A stretch of DNA of 64,000 bases from Sclerotiophoma versabilis (GCA_012274445.1 JAAROD010000033.1:1116001-1180000), one strand, 5' to 3'. Numbered from the stretch's first letter, positions 1 through 11,393 are shown. Numbers and translations: made by a program. Notes: generated by a model not told the origin, from the letters alone.

Positions 1-650
1 CCCTTCTCGGCCGCGCACGTACAGGAAAAGGTCAGCACATCGACGTCGCGCTGAGCGACTGCCAAGTCGCGACGCTTGCAAACATCGCATCCTCATGCCT
101 GATTAGCGGGAAGAAAGACACCGGGCGCTGGGGAACTGCACACCCTAGTATTGTGCCATACAAAGCATTCAAGACAGCCGATGGAGATATCTTGCTCGGC
201 GGCGGAAACGACAGGTTGTATGGTGTGCTATGCAACAAGCTCGGCAAGCCAGAGTGGATTACTGACGAGCGATTCAAAACGAATGCCGTACGCGTCAAGC
301 ACCGGGATACGCTCGAAGAGCTTATCGAGAATGAGACAAGGCAGAAGAGTACGCAGGAGTGGCTCGAGATTCTGGAGGGCTGTGGCATGCCGTACGCTGC
401 TATTAACGATGTGCAGGGCACGCTGAACCATGAACATGTACTGGCGAGAGATATGGTTAAAGAAGTTGAGCATCCGGCGTGTGGTACAATTAAGATGGTG
501 AACACGCCTGTCAAGTGGAGCGATTCGAAGCCAGGGATTAGGATGCCGCCGCCTATGCTGGGGCAGCATACTGATGAAATCTTAGGGGAGACATTGGGGA
601 TGAGTAAGGATGAAGTTGAGGGACTGAGGAGCGAAGGTGTCGTCGCATAG
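1..650 (+). CDS. Class III (CaiB/BaiF-type) CoA-transferase, 3' part
   Basis: The gene runs in from the left edge; the frame is open from base 3 to the TAG ending at 650, giving about 215 C-terminal residues. The segment starting GKGQHIDVALSD matches the region of the family that carries the catalytic aspartate (the Asp of LSD), which forms the acyl-anhydride intermediate. A GRWGTAHPS stretch and an NDVQGTLNHEHVLARDM block follow, both typical of the family. The family transfers CoA between carboxylic acids; in fungi and animals the close relatives are succinate-hydroxymethylglutarate (SUGCT-like) or formyl-CoA-type enzymes, often mitochondrial. The substrate cannot be told from this fragment. 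It is convergent with the PHD gene, with stop codons about 230 bp apart. Confidence 0.85.
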   Translation, partial: LLGRARTGKGQHIDVALSDCQVATLANIASSCLISGKKDTGRWGTAHPSIVPYKAFKTADGDILLGGGNDRLYGVLCNKLGKPEWITDERFKTNAVRVKHRDTLEELIENETRQKSTQEWLEILEGCGMPYAAINDVQGTLNHEHVLARDMVKEVEHPACGTIKMVNTPVKWSDSKPGIRMPPPMLGQHTDEILGETLGMSKDEVEGLRSEGVVA

Positions 651-880
651 ACGTGGAATTTGTCGTGTATCTATTTGATAGAGTCTGACTGTTGGGCAAA
701 TATAAGTATAGAAGCTCAATCGACGAGCTCTTCCAGCTCGTCTGTGTTCATGTCGCTGAGCTCATCGTTTCCGCACCCGACAGCGTCCTTTGAGTACTTT
801 CTGTCCTCAAACCTGAATCTCTTGCCTCTTCTCTTACCTTCATCGCTTATTCCCAGCTGTCGCTCCAGCGCATCGGCCAC

Positions 881-2420
881 CTAAACCTTGTTGTCTAGCG
901 TGCCATCGGCTCCTAACCCACTCCCATCGCCCTTCCACCCATGACTGAACACCTCGAAATTATCGTCCACCAACCATTGTAAGTCCTCACTCTCGGGTCT
1001 CAATGTTCTTGCCAGTCCTTGTCCAGCTTTCGGATAATGTGCTGGTGGATCGGTGTCATACCCATCGTCTTCCTCGTACCTATTCCCGGCCATGTCCAAA
1101 GTCACCCGCGGTTGGGCGCGAGTGCCCATTTCTCGTAAAACATGTGCTTCAGAGGAGGACGCAGATGTAGTTGGTGTTTGGGCGAGAGGGATTTCGGTCG
1201 AGGCGGTTGGTTGCATCGTGGCGGCGGCTGGTGGGGGCTGTGGTTGGGAGGCAATAGTCGACGGATCCGGAAGAAGGCCAGTGACGTTTGGAGGGAAGAT
1301 AGGAAGTTCTGGATGTCGTATTGTAGCGTGAAGAAGGAGAGAGACAAGTTTGGGCTGTGTGAGAGTAGAGAGGTACGCGCGTTTCTGCATACATATTAGC
1401 GGAAGGTGTTGTACTGATGTGGTCAGACATACCTCGTCTATCGACAGATTTTCTGCAGCAACAAGATGTTCTGTCCCTTGTACGACGCTCTCCTTTGACC
1501 GTGCACAAGGGCCGCATAACCATTCCTTCTCCAGTACTGTGACCACATCATTGCTAATGGGTGGACTGTGACAGTACTGGTGATATGCCGTACTACACGA
1601 ATCGCAGAATACTATTCTGTTCTGTGACGGGTCGGTATCTCGCTGACATGTCTTGCATTTAGCGGCTAGCATGGTCTTGGTCGATTTCCTCCGCTTGACG
1701 CCTGGCGTTGGCTCTGGTATTACTGGAACAAATGCGACTGGCTTGTTGACACTACGTCCGGACTTCGTTCGCGTGGGCTGTGGTGTGTAAGATTCAGACG
1801 CATCGGATTCGTCTTCGTCATTCTGTACACTGTCAGACGTGCCTCTGTGGGTATCCCTCCATACTCACGTCGCTCTCTTCGTCTGCGCTATCAGAGCGCT
1901 TCCTCTTGCCCCCACGCCCTCCTCTACCACCTCGCCCCCGTCCCCGTCCCCTTCCTCTTCCTTTCACTGACCCACGACCTGACATTGGTGTTGCCCCTAC
2001 AGGTGAATCTCCCACTTCCGTCTTTAATGGAGTCCCAGCTTTCCCTCCTCTGCCTCTCTTGCTTACAGTAGGCGCTGGTGGTGTTGTTGGTAACTTGTCG
2101 CTCGTAGCGTAGTTCTGCATGATTTCGGCCTTCTTTGCTTCGAATGCAGCTGAGGTTGAAGCATGTCCTGACTTGCCCTGCTGCAGTCTTTCCAAGATTG
2201 CGGCTGTCGAAGCTGAGAACTGAGGAAAGCTGGATCCAGCCCCACTGTTGCCATTTACGGGAAAGGTGTTCATCTGAGCTGACCATGCGGGTGCATTCGA
2301 GTTGGGCGCAATTGCTTGTTGCGGCGTTGCGGAGGTGGTGGTGTTAGCTGATGCATCTGTCAAGTGTGACGCGCGATTGGCATCGATCGCAGGCTCCTTT
2401 GGAGGGTTTGAAGGGTCCAT
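881..2420 (-). CDS. PHD-finger nuclear protein
   Basis: Three exons on the minus strand (1869-2420, 1433-1822, 881-1384) encode 481 aa. Intron 1 is 1823-1868. Intron 2 is 1385-1432, 48 nt and in frame, so an unspliced reading simply inserts 16 residues. The N-terminus is Ser/Thr/Ala-rich. A basic tract of RG repeats follows at about residues 150-175 (AT-hook or RGG-like, then GGKRKR). One C4HC3 PHD finger lies at about 240-291 with CKTC, CDSC, HQYC and CGPC ligand pairs. The C-terminus is proline-rich and ends in an acidic, Gly-rich segment. PHD fingers read histone H3 tails, so a chromatin role is likely, but the complex is unknown. The start is the only good ATG of the first exon. Confidence 0.85.
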
Positions 2421-2808
2421 CCTTTCAGAAATATACCCGCGACTGCTATGAGAATGATATCAATAGTTCATCTCGTTCGAACTGAGCGTTGTGTAAGAGC
2501 AATTGCCGGCACATGTTCGAGAACTGAAGCTCGCCTTGAGTGCACGGACTGTCGATCATTGGAAGCCGCGGCGATATGTCACTGCCGGACTGGTCTCAGC
2601 CCTAGACCAATCGCGCCTGGAATGCTTTTAACAACGTCTTGATGAAGATGCACAAACTCCATTGAATATGCTACGCTTACGAGCGGGGTATCTGTGCCAG
2701 TATAATCCCCAATATGAACGCCATCCAAAGCTAAGTTGCCAGGACTCAATATGCAAAGAAGTGTCTATCAATATCCCCAGAACTCACTTCTTCCAATTCC
2801 CACAATGC
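2421..2808. other. Intergenic, PHD gene promoter / BRF1 3' side
   Basis: About 390 bp between two minus-strand genes. It should contain the BRF1 3' UTR and the PHD gene promoter. I see no TATA box, repeat or small ORF that I would defend. Confidence 0.5.
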
Positions 2809-4992
2809 TCAGTAGTCGTCGTAGTTGTCGTCACCGAATCCTTCATCCTCATCATCCCTGTACTGCGCCGGATCATCAAACTCCTCTTCTTCTTGCTCTT
2901 CCTCCTCATACTCTTCGTCATCTTCCGCTGGTACTCCAACAGGCGCAGAGACAGGCGCAAGTGTCCCCGCACTCTGACTCGGCGCTGGACTAGCACCCAG
3001 CCCACTGCCCGACGGCGTGCTCGCAGCATCTGTTTTTCCACCCGGGAACAGCTCCTTCAGCCTGTCGTAGTTGATGTGGTTACTGAACCCCTTGGCACGC
3101 TTCTTTAGCATCTTGTGTGCAGCATCTGCCGCACTAGCCGCAGGCTGACCTTCCAGCACGCTACCGTCGCCCATCTGGTGGTGTTTACGCTTCTGCTTTG
3201 GTTTCTTGGGTTTGTCCAAAGCAGCTTCCAACTCCGCCGCCAACAGCTTGGCTTGTTGTTCGCGCAGCCAGTCTTCGTTCTGCGTGAGCCAGACGCGCTC
3301 CTTCAGACGGACTTCGGCGGGGTTGAGGATACAATTTGCGACGTCTGGGTCGTCTTCGAACTCGTCTTCGCCGATGTCGGGTAAGGTGCTGACATTACGA
3401 TTTGGTGTAAGGGTATCGGCGAGTTCTTTTGCGGTGAGGCCGGTGCGTTTAAGGACCTCGTGGTTGTCGTTGTCGGCGAATTCTGCGAAAACCTTTTCCC
3501 AGTTTTGGACCTCTTTCTCGATCTCTGCTTCAATTTCGTGCTCGATGTCAAGGTCTTCTTCGGAAACATGGACTGGTTCCCGTTTCTTGGGTGGGCGGCC
3601 GCGCTTCTTAGGCACAACGAAATTGTCGTCAAGAGGGTCGTCGCCGTTTGTCTCTGCAAAGGCACTGCCGATCGCATCTACAAGTCCGTCTTCGTTGCCT
3701 TCATTTAGGGCGTCAACGTCCACCAGCTCTTGAGATGTCTGCTGTGTGGGGTCTGGGGTTTCAAGCTGAGCTGGGGGGTCCTGAGATGCTCCATTGTTGG
3801 CCTTGTGTCGCTTGCTAGCCCTTGTCGGCGCAGTGCTTGGGCCGGCTTCTGTCTCGATCGCCTCCAACTCCTCCGCCGTGATGCCTTCAGCTTGGGCAGA
3901 CTGCCTCTCTTTTCTCTTCGCCTTGTTCTCTTCTCGCTCTGCTCGCCTCCAGATGGCTGGTGGCAGAGTCTTGACCTTCATCCTATGACCGACTTCGCGA
4001 AATTGGTTGACAGTCAAGGCCGAACTTGGTGTTCTCTTGTATTCGTATAGACGCTGGTTCACTGTGGAGTCGGCGACCTTGACCACGTACACAACCTCTC
4101 GAACGGAACGCCGGAAGTTGTTCATGCGGGCTGCAAGAATAATACATGCGCCACACAACCCAGCAGGCTGTCGACCTTGTACCATCCAGTCTCTGCTCAT
4201 GCGCTTGAGTAGTTTGCACGCATCGTCTGCGACCTTGTGCGATGCTTCGTCGAACTCGAGCTTGCGGCAGTACTTCAGCATGAGAGGCTCGATCTCTTGC
4301 ACCGCCTTGTTGCCTACGAGTTGGGCTGGATCCTCTTCTCGTAGTTTCTTCAGAAATTGCTTGTATGTGTCACCCAACTGCCAGACGTTGACCTGCACTT
4401 TCTCGGCCAAATCCATAAGCATGAGCGTGTTCTCCGGCTGCCTTCGAGCTGCCATGTACAAAGCAACAGCTGCGACGTTGCGAATGCGGCGACCCTGGAC
4501 AAAGTTGTGGTTCGAAGCGAGCTTGTACCACCCAATAGCTTGATCCTCGACTGCTTGTCGAATCTTCAGGGCATGTGCGAGCTTCTGGATCTCGCTCCTT
4601 CCATTCATCTCGGCTTGTTCCCTGCTTCCCATTCCACCAAGACCGCGCATAGTTCCACCCATGGAGTTGGCGTGTCGTTGGTTCTCTCCAATGAACCCAC
4701 CCTCGACTATTGCTGCTCCACCAGATGTTTCACCGAACGTGATTTCGGCAACGATGTGGCTTTCTTCGATGACCTGACCGCAGTTGTAGCAGATTGCGCC
4801 TCCCTCGTCGGCATCGCTGATATTCGGCTCGTCGCAGCATTTTGGTCGCTCAGGCTTCGAGGCTCGCACTGGCGCCGGCTGCGCTTTGCGTTTTGTCTCT
4901 GCGGACTGGTAGATATACCCGGTGCCCGCCGCTTTCGAAGGATTGATGGAACCGAGACGTGGCGCCTTGGGCCGCGCGACTGCGGCAGGCAT
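2809..4992 (-). CDS. BRF1: TFIIIB subunit BRF1 (TFIIB-related factor)
   Basis: A single exon of 727 aa from the ATG at 4992; the frame is open nine codons further but has no earlier ATG. BRF1 recruits TBP and Bdp1 to TFIIIC-bound tRNA and 5S genes and positions RNA polymerase III. An N-terminal zinc ribbon spans about residues 52-71 (adjacent Cys52/Cys53, then CYNC). Two cyclin folds follow at about 125-310: one starting GRSEIQKLAHALKIRQ, the second starting EPLMLKYCRKLEFDEAS. A Brf1-specific TBP-binding block comes later (DPDVANCILNPAEVRLKERVW, ending WLREQQAKL). The C-terminus is strongly acidic. The region between cyclin folds and TBP-binding block is long and charged, with a KKRGRPPKKRE AT-hook-like motif. 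The gene is divergent from the acidic-protein gene. Confidence 0.95.
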   Translation of the reverse strand: MPAAVARPKAPRLGSINPSKAAGTGYIYQSAETKRKAQPAPVRASKPERPKCCDEPNISDADEGGAICYNCGQVIEESHIVAEITFGETSGGAAIVEGGFIGENQRHANSMGGTMRGLGGMGSREQAEMNGRSEIQKLAHALKIRQAVEDQAIGWYKLASNHNFVQGRRIRNVAAVALYMAARRQPENTLMLMDLAEKVQVNVWQLGDTYKQFLKKLREEDPAQLVGNKAVQEIEPLMLKYCRKLEFDEASHKVADDACKLLKRMSRDWMVQGRQPAGLCGACIILAARMNNFRRSVREVVYVVKVADSTVNQRLYEYKRTPSSALTVNQFREVGHRMKVKTLPPAIWRRAEREENKAKRKERQSAQAEGITAEELEAIETEAGPSTAPTRASKRHKANNGASQDPPAQLETPDPTQQTSQELVDVDALNEGNEDGLVDAIGSAFAETNGDDPLDDNFVVPKKRGRPPKKREPVHVSEEDLDIEHEIEAEIEKEVQNWEKVFAEFADNDNHEVLKRTGLTAKELADTLTPNRNVSTLPDIGEDEFEDDPDVANCILNPAEVRLKERVWLTQNEDWLREQQAKLLAAELEAALDKPKKPKQKRKHHQMGDGSVLEGQPAASAADAAHKMLKKRAKGFSNHINYDRLKELFPGGKTDAASTPSGSGLGASPAPSQSAGTLAPVSAPVGVPAEDDEEYEEEEQEEEEFDDPAQYRDDEDEGFGDDNYDDY

Positions 4993-5823
4993 GTTGGTAT
5001 GCGTTGGCAGGCTTGCCAAAATCGAAAAGTCGCAGTGCGCCGCGTCGACTCAGCGAGGTTTAGGTCAGAAGTTTAGGCACGAAGGCACGGAGGCACGAGT
5101 GATGGTTCAGCGCGCACGGCGATCCACTTGCGGGGCAGCTTGTGTGCTAGCGTGCCCCACAGCCAGCCCTACACCTTGAGCTTTGCGCAACTCTGTGCTG
5201 ACAGCTCGATCATCGATCTGACATGGGCGATGCATGCTAGGAGTTTGGGGTTGGAGCTTGACCGCTTGATGATTGATTGTGATGTTCTCGAGATTCCTAG
5301 ATGATCATGGTCGTACCGCTGCATGCCACTGCCGAAGTGACTAGAAATCGATGCATCCCTCAAGCCACGAGTGGAGCAACTGTTCTCTGTAGCGGACTGT
5401 GTGATGATGGATGACCTCTGTAGCTATCGCCGCAGCATCTTGTGAGCCGTGCAGCCAAAGTGAGATGTCTGGCTTGCACGACGGCAGACTTGACGATCCC
5501 TTAAGGTGGTACCTGCAGCAAAACACCGCAAGCAGTCCGCGGCAGGGAACTCGACCCCTTCTTCCGGCTCGCTCGACGGCCTGCGGGTGCCATGAGCGCT
5601 CCAAACTATTGGTTGGGCACAAGAATCTGTGCCTAGTTCCAACATGATCCAATCTTAGCACAGAGGGACTTCCCCTTGCCTGGTTTCCCAGCCATTCGCC
5701 CAAAGGTGCGTAGCTCATCCGGTCCCCGCTCCCAGAGCTCGGGACGCGCAGCTCGCCCTTCAACTCAGCTTCATCTCACAACAACAACTCCTTTTGACAC
5801 GTTCCTTTATACCACAGCACACA
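4993..5823. other. Divergent intergenic region BRF1 / acidic protein
   Basis: About 830 bp separating divergent start codons, so it serves as promoter for both genes. The 3' half is moderately pyrimidine-rich near 5750-5820, resembling a fungal 5' leader. No convincing ORF or RNA gene was seen. Confidence 0.5.
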
Positions 5824-6634
5824 ATGTCTACCCGCAAGAGGAAGCAGGACGCCGAGGAGGAGGAGGAGCTTGTAGCTCTTCCTTCTGACGAGTCTGAAGA
5901 GGAAGAAGAGTGAGTGAGCCCTTCTTTGACGTCATGCGATTGCACCTTCGTCCATTTTGTGTCGCAATCGTGCGATTTGAGCTTTATCGTTGTCGCCTCT
6001 CACTGCTCTATCGAGCGAATGTCTTCAATCTGTGCCATCGAGCTTCGTTGTCGCAGCGCAACAGCTTGAAGACCGTCCTTAGCCTGGCGCAGCACCGTGA
6101 GCTGTCAAGTTATCGCGCAACCGTGCAACGCTGGACAACTGAGTGCGTCAAGCGCATGCTGAGGATGTTGAAACTGGCAATGATCTAAGCCAAATCATAC
6201 CTGGAAACATTTGAAATGGATACACATGCGACAAGCAACAAGGCTGACATCATTGTTCGTTAGATACCAAGAGTCCGAGGGCTCAGACTTTGGCGAAGAA
6301 GATGACTCCGATGCGGAGGCACCTCGTAAGCTACACCACCCCAAGTTGCTACAGTTTTTCACTCACACTCTTCTCAGCCCCAAAGAAGAAGACCAAGCGA
6401 ACTTCTAAGGCCGATGACGGCGACGAGGAGGACGAGGACGAGGATGAGGAAGTTGAGCTAGACGACGAAGAAGGAGCTACATCCGACGCGCCTGAGGGCG
6501 AGGATGAGGATGGTGAAGATGCTGGTGAAAAGTCCAAGAAGCCTGCAGGCGCTGAGAAGGACCGTGAGGTCAAGACAACAAAGAAGGACGAGGCTGTTCC
6601 CGTCGTCGACGATGACGATGAGGACGACGAGTAG
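5824..6634 (+). CDS. Small highly acidic nuclear-type protein
   Basis: Three exons (5824-5909, 6264-6325, 6378-6634) encode 134 aa. The first intron is 354 nt, unusually long for this window; the second is 52 nt. The phases agree and the spliced product is continuous. It starts MSTRKRKQ, then alternates Glu/Asp runs with short Lys clusters (PPPKKKTKR, possibly a nuclear localisation signal) and ends in a DDDDEDDE tail. No folded domain is visible. The composition resembles acidic histone chaperones or prothymosin-like proteins, but I could not see a diagnostic motif (for example the CHZ motif), so function is left open. The gene is divergent from BRF1. Confidence 0.7.
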
Positions 6635-7654
6635 ACTCAAATATTGTGATGTTGTGTTGGTCTGCGCAGAGCAACCAGGTAGCTGCATAATCGACTGTCG
6701 CTCAAGGCCTGTAATCCTCTCTCTCCCTCTCCTAATCTACCTAGCATTGAGTCACAACTTCGTCGGCTGGTTACAATCATCACAATCCGCAACAACCAAG
6801 AGCTACAACTCTCAGAATTGATAAATCCTTTGGAGTTTCTGCTCTGTTTATCCAAAATGAGCGCCTCTCTTCACCTTCACTCGCGTGGCGTAGAGAGTCA
6901 GCTTTCACCCTGACCGGGCCTGGCCAGCATCTTCCACTGGGACATGCCTTTGCTTCTTCCTCGGGCTTCTTTCCATACGAAAGCATCTCTCCCACAGCAC
7001 CCTACATCTGCGGCAATGCAGCTCCCTGGACAATTCCAGAAATAGACGAGAAGCCAACCAGTCCGACGGAAACTGCATGGTAGATGTGCACCTATTTACC
7101 AGCCTACAGAGCCGGGCTGGCCTTGCTCCAAAGGCCTCCGTGAAAGTTGGCGTATGGAACTACAATCTGGAAGACAGGTTTGGGCAGGTCTGTCGACACG
7201 ATCTTCAACGACAAGAGGGTTTGAGAACTGTACTACAAATTGGCAACTAGTAACTTGTCTACAAGCCGCAGACGCCCGTCTGCTCTACAGTCGGATAGAA
7301 CCACAGAGACTAGCAGAATCACTTCGTCTTCAAGGTATGACTATCTCTACTTCGTACTACGTGACTGCTGGTCTACTCTACGTGTGCAGATGCGGGGAAT
7401 ACAATCGCCTCTTGCACTGACCACCAACAGCACTCGTGATTGCTGTAGCTGGCTGACATTTTTCTTTGTCTTGTAAGGTTCATGGTTTATTTGCCTTTAC
7501 TGATGGCCGGATGCAAACTTTCCTTCCAGAGGTGACAACTCCGCACACTGGCAAGAGTTGGACAAGATAGAAGTGAGTAATTTGTCTATGTTTCCTTTCC
7601 ACCACATCTCTTATACAGTGTCTAGCCTCTTCATACACATACACATAATGGTGC
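6635..7654. other. Intergenic, no supported gene
   Basis: About 1 kb between the convergent acidic-protein gene and the 7.7-9.2 kb gene. A frame on the plus strand is open from about 6755 to 7083 with no ATG and no recognisable similarity. I treat it as chance or as an untraceable exon. Confidence 0.4.
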
Positions 7655-9193
7655 CTACCCGCTCGATCCCGACATCAGAGCCCTCAGCTCCACCTCAACG
7701 ATCAAGCTCGGGTCCCTCTTCCATACCTCATTCTCTGCGACGCTGCGCAACAAGCTATCGAAGTTGAGCTCACCATAGGCACTGGATGGATTGACAAAGA
7801 CAGCCTTGCCCATACCGTTGGTCAACTTATACCACAGGTTCCACAGACGGGCCTTCATCTGATGACTCGCAGCAGGAACAGCATCAACTTCTTCGCGAAA
7901 CGAGTCGAGCAAGCCATGGAAAGTGCTTATGGCACCCAAATTGCGTAGAACCTCGTGTTCCATGCCTTGAAATTCAAGCCTCCAGATAAAGTGGACGCGT
8001 TGAGCTTGTTCATTCGTGAAGTGTGTATTGGCATACACAGCTTGCAATGCATCAGTGGGAATCGGCGGTGGTTTGGGTACATTTTGGGTCGCTAGAGATG
8101 TTTCTCGAGGTGTCGGTGACTGGGCTGGCGAAAGTCTGGTGGCATTGCTGGGTGACACTGGTGTTTGTTGTTGCACTCCGGGTCTTGCCGTATACTTGCG
8201 CGCATTCGGTATCTGCAGTGGCTCCGCCATCTCATCATCGGACAACTGCAAGACATGTGCACCTATCCTAGGGCCTTTTAGGGTCACCGGTCGGCTTCGC
8301 TTAGCTAAGTTGCGAGGCTCAAAGTCGTCGCCAGGTGTTTGTTGCTGCTTGCGCTTTGCGACCTTCAGCAGACTTCCTGATTGAGGGGTCTTCTCGAGAG
8401 ACGGCCTTGAAACAGATTGATTGTTTGGCCCTGAGTCTGACTGTGACCTTCGCGGAAAGTTTGCAATCATTGATAGCTCCCTCGGGTCTAGAGTTGTACG
8501 AACCGTGTGCAGTACGCCGTTATTATTTTTCCTGTCGCGGATTGCAAGCAGCATGTAGTCGTTGGCAAACGACTTGTTGTCGTCGCGGTCCATACCGTGC
8601 TCGAATGGGCGGAAGGACTCCAATGCTTTGATCGACCGGTCCAGTGGCTGCGGTAACATAATGCAGAATAAGCCAGCAGCATCGGCTCCTTTGAGGGGCA
8701 TTATCACTACCTTCTATACCCCGTCAGCACTTGAATTTCCCGTGTAGCGTCTAAAAGTAGCGCGGATCTCAACTGCTTACTACGTACGCTGTGAGGACCG
8801 AACCGGATCTCGCGTAGCTGCAAGATGTTTGATCTGTTCCCGAAGCATCCTCGGCATACTGCCTCGCGGTCGCTACAGGGCGAATCTGGGAGCGGCACAG
8901 GAGACGGGAGACTGAGATTCATGTGATTGTTTTCAAGCTCGCGAAATGAGGGTAACTGGCGGTATCGGGTGCTTCGACTAAAGGCCGATTAATGAAGTTC
9001 ACGATATAGACCATAGGCCAGAGTCGTAACCGATGCTTTGTTTAGGAGCAATCGCTTGTGATGATTGGGGTGTAACTTACGATTCTTCAGCGAGATACCC
9101 AACCCATACGCCTCGATCAAAGAGGGTATCGACGGAGTCAAAGTGCCCCTTACCATGCGTATCGAAGCAGTCGTACACATGTCGGGACGCCAT
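7655..9193 (-). CDS. Uncharacterised protein, C-terminal module shared with the neighbour
   Basis: Three exons (9081-9193, 8788-8977, 7655-8713) give 453 aa starting MASRHVYDCFDTHGKGH. Both introns (8978-9080 and 8714-8787) have GT/AG ends and consistent phases. An N-terminal half with a CRGCF motif and a run starting KVVIMPLKGADAAGLFC looks globular. A Ser/Pro/Gln-rich linker with basic clusters (AKRKQQQ, LAKRSRP) follows. The last 130 residues look globular again and end with a VEVEL strand. I do not recognise a named family. The last block resembles in layout the C-terminus of the divergent gene at 10221-11316 (see findings). A nuclear location is possible from the basic linker only. Confidence 0.65.
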
Positions 9194-10220
9194 GGTGTTC
9201 TGAGTTGAAATTTCCAGTGCTCGTGTCTGCAACGTTATCAGCTGTTAAGTTCTGCTTCTTGGATCTGCTTGCAGCGCTCGAGATAACAGAACCGAGCGTA
9301 AAGAAGCCCGACAGCGCTGTCAGTGTGTTCTCGTAAGTGTCCAATGGAGTGAACGCCGACTGAGACTCCTGTATATTGATGAGGTGTTAACCTGCGATAG
9401 AAAATATACACTCAAAATTGACAAGGAATAAAATGTTCGTAGACGTTTGCTGCCTCCAGAGCCGTGCATCATATAATGGAGGCGATGTAGATCACTACGT
9501 GCGGCACAGTTCGGGCCTATACGTTTGTAGAAGGATGCAGAGTTTCATGTGCGTTCCGCATTACCACAAACTAAGTCTTGTAGGTGGCTGTGGTTGATCC
9601 TTTGGATAATCCTGGTCAGGGGTGTACTTACGCGAGATGTAGTGTTCACACCCAGGATGGGCCTTCTAGTGGATTGAGAAGATCCTCTACCAGCTTGTGT
9701 GCTGGATTCGGTACCGACAATGTGCCAAACGGAGACTCGGCAGCCTGGAGAAGAGAGGGAAGGGAAAAACCCGAGCTAGTATTTGGTGATGTTTCGTCTG
9801 CAAGGTTGCGATAGTGTAGACGCGTGTGCCTTATAGAAAGACACGGTCTCGGCGTATAGTGAATAAGTGTTTTGACTCTCCGTTGATTTCTTGCCTAAGC
9901 AAGGTTACGCAATATGCGTACCGTAGGCTATATTGTTCGTAGCTTGACGTGTGAAGCGACTCCGGGTGAGTAGGAGGGTGGCCGTTGTTACACAGCCTGA
10001 TATGACATTCGTCCTGCGATCCTTCACAGCTGCGGCAGACGCGGCAGGTGTACCGTTACTTTTGAGATGGCGATGTGACGTCGCGCCTTCCTTCAACGCG
10101 TCCAGCCTAGAGCGCTCCACGTGTGGGGCTCCTTCACCTGTCCCTACCTCCGATTGTTAGTTTACGTTTCCTGCACTGATCCTGCATCTTCAGGGCTTCC
10201 AAGACACGGTTAATCTGGGC
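9194..10220. other. Divergent intergenic region
   Basis: About 1 kb between the start codons of two divergent uncharacterised genes. Several short ORFs occur, including one of 64 codons at 9150-9344 that overlaps the first exon of the minus gene in another frame. None shows a domain or convincing splice partner. Confidence 0.45.
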
Positions 10221-11316
10221 ATGGCAAGGATCGGGGTATCTGAGATCGTTGAGTCTCTTGGGCTTAAAGATTATGGTACCTCAGGCTATCGAGCGCGCGC
10301 TGTCTTTCATTACGAGCCCCTTCTCCGGCTGTACAAACTCGAAATTCCTTCTCTTTTTGGTCTTCTTTTGCGCGATGAAGGTATACTCCTCGATCGTGCT
10401 GATCCAAATCTCTTTCAGGCAGAGCTAGATGAACTGCTTACTGAGTTTGGGCCTCTCGTCTGGCCCTCACCTGATCAGGGCTCGAGAGATCACCTTTTGA
10501 AGCCAGTGGAAGGCAGCCGATACAAATCAGACCTAGTGTATCCCAGGGACAAAGAAATGTAAGTACTCCTAATGGTCATCTCGCGGGTGCGGCCTCCTCG
10601 TGCTCACGAAGAGTATACTGACAAGTATTAGATTGAGAGGTCATATGCGCAACCTAATCCTCAGCAAGCACACAAGACCCGACGTCGATATCGATGCCCT
10701 GATAGAGAAGAGGCACAAGGATGCAAAGCTTAAAGTCTTTAAGAATACCGAGCCAGGTCGTCTCGAAGCGCGCAAGAAGAGATCTAGAGAGAAGGCTCCA
10801 AGGACGAAGGCTGGCGAGGGAGTGGGAATGAATCGAAAGATATCCCTTACAGACGCGAGTTCGGAACTTTCAGACATTTCCAGCGCTTTACCTCCAGAAT
10901 CCGATGATTCAGTCGTCAACCATGCCGCACGAAAACGCACCAGAGCCAAAAGTACGAACAAGCCTTTTCAGGTCGCTCTTCGCCTTTATCAGAAGACTAC
11001 TCCAGACAAATTGCAAAAGAGTGGGACATGTCATTCGCATGGCACTATCTTCCTCGACGATAGTCTTCACACAGCAGCTGATTGTTTTGCTCTTGTTCAC
11101 CAGCACACCAATACGGACTGCACATATATTGAGTTTCATCTACCCGAAGATATGTCATTGGAAGGCAGGATTCACATTGATCAAAATTCGGAGGAAACTG
11201 ATAACAAGTTCAAGCGCGTCATGGCAATATTACAGGAAGCGCACAAGTTTCCAGGCGAACCTTCATACCGTACGGTTGAAGTGGAGGTTGGCATTGACAC
11301 GTTGCCAGAAGAATGA
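10221..11316 (+). CDS. Uncharacterised protein with basic linker and C-terminal module
   Basis: Two exons (10221-10558 and 10632-11316) encode 340 aa, with an intron of 73 nt (GTAAGT ... TATTAG). The ATG at 10221 is the only one in frame; the frame is open back to 10161 without another ATG. The N-terminal third (MARIGVSEIVESLGLKDYG onward) looks globular. A middle segment is highly basic (ARKKRSREKAPRTK), followed by a Ser/Asp-rich stretch. The C-terminus, from FQVALRLYQKTTPDK to EVEVGIDTLPEE, forms a second globular unit. No known family was recognised. It is transcribed away from the 7.7-9.2 kb gene, and the two seem to share a C-terminal pattern. Confidence 0.65.
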
Positions 11317-11393
11317 GCAGTACTCTTTACCGCCGGGGGGTACAATGACCCGATCCGGCATGGTTGTCCTTCGGGTTTCCGTACTTCAATTCC

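Noticed and set aside
2809..2960. CTTCTT/CCTCCT-rich tract that could look like a simple repeat or polypyrimidine signal
   Set aside because: It is the antisense of the acidic Asp/Glu C-terminus of BRF1.
6752..7083. Plus-strand open frame of about 110 codons downstream of the acidic-protein gene
   Set aside because: It has no ATG, no recognisable domain and no plausible splice partner.
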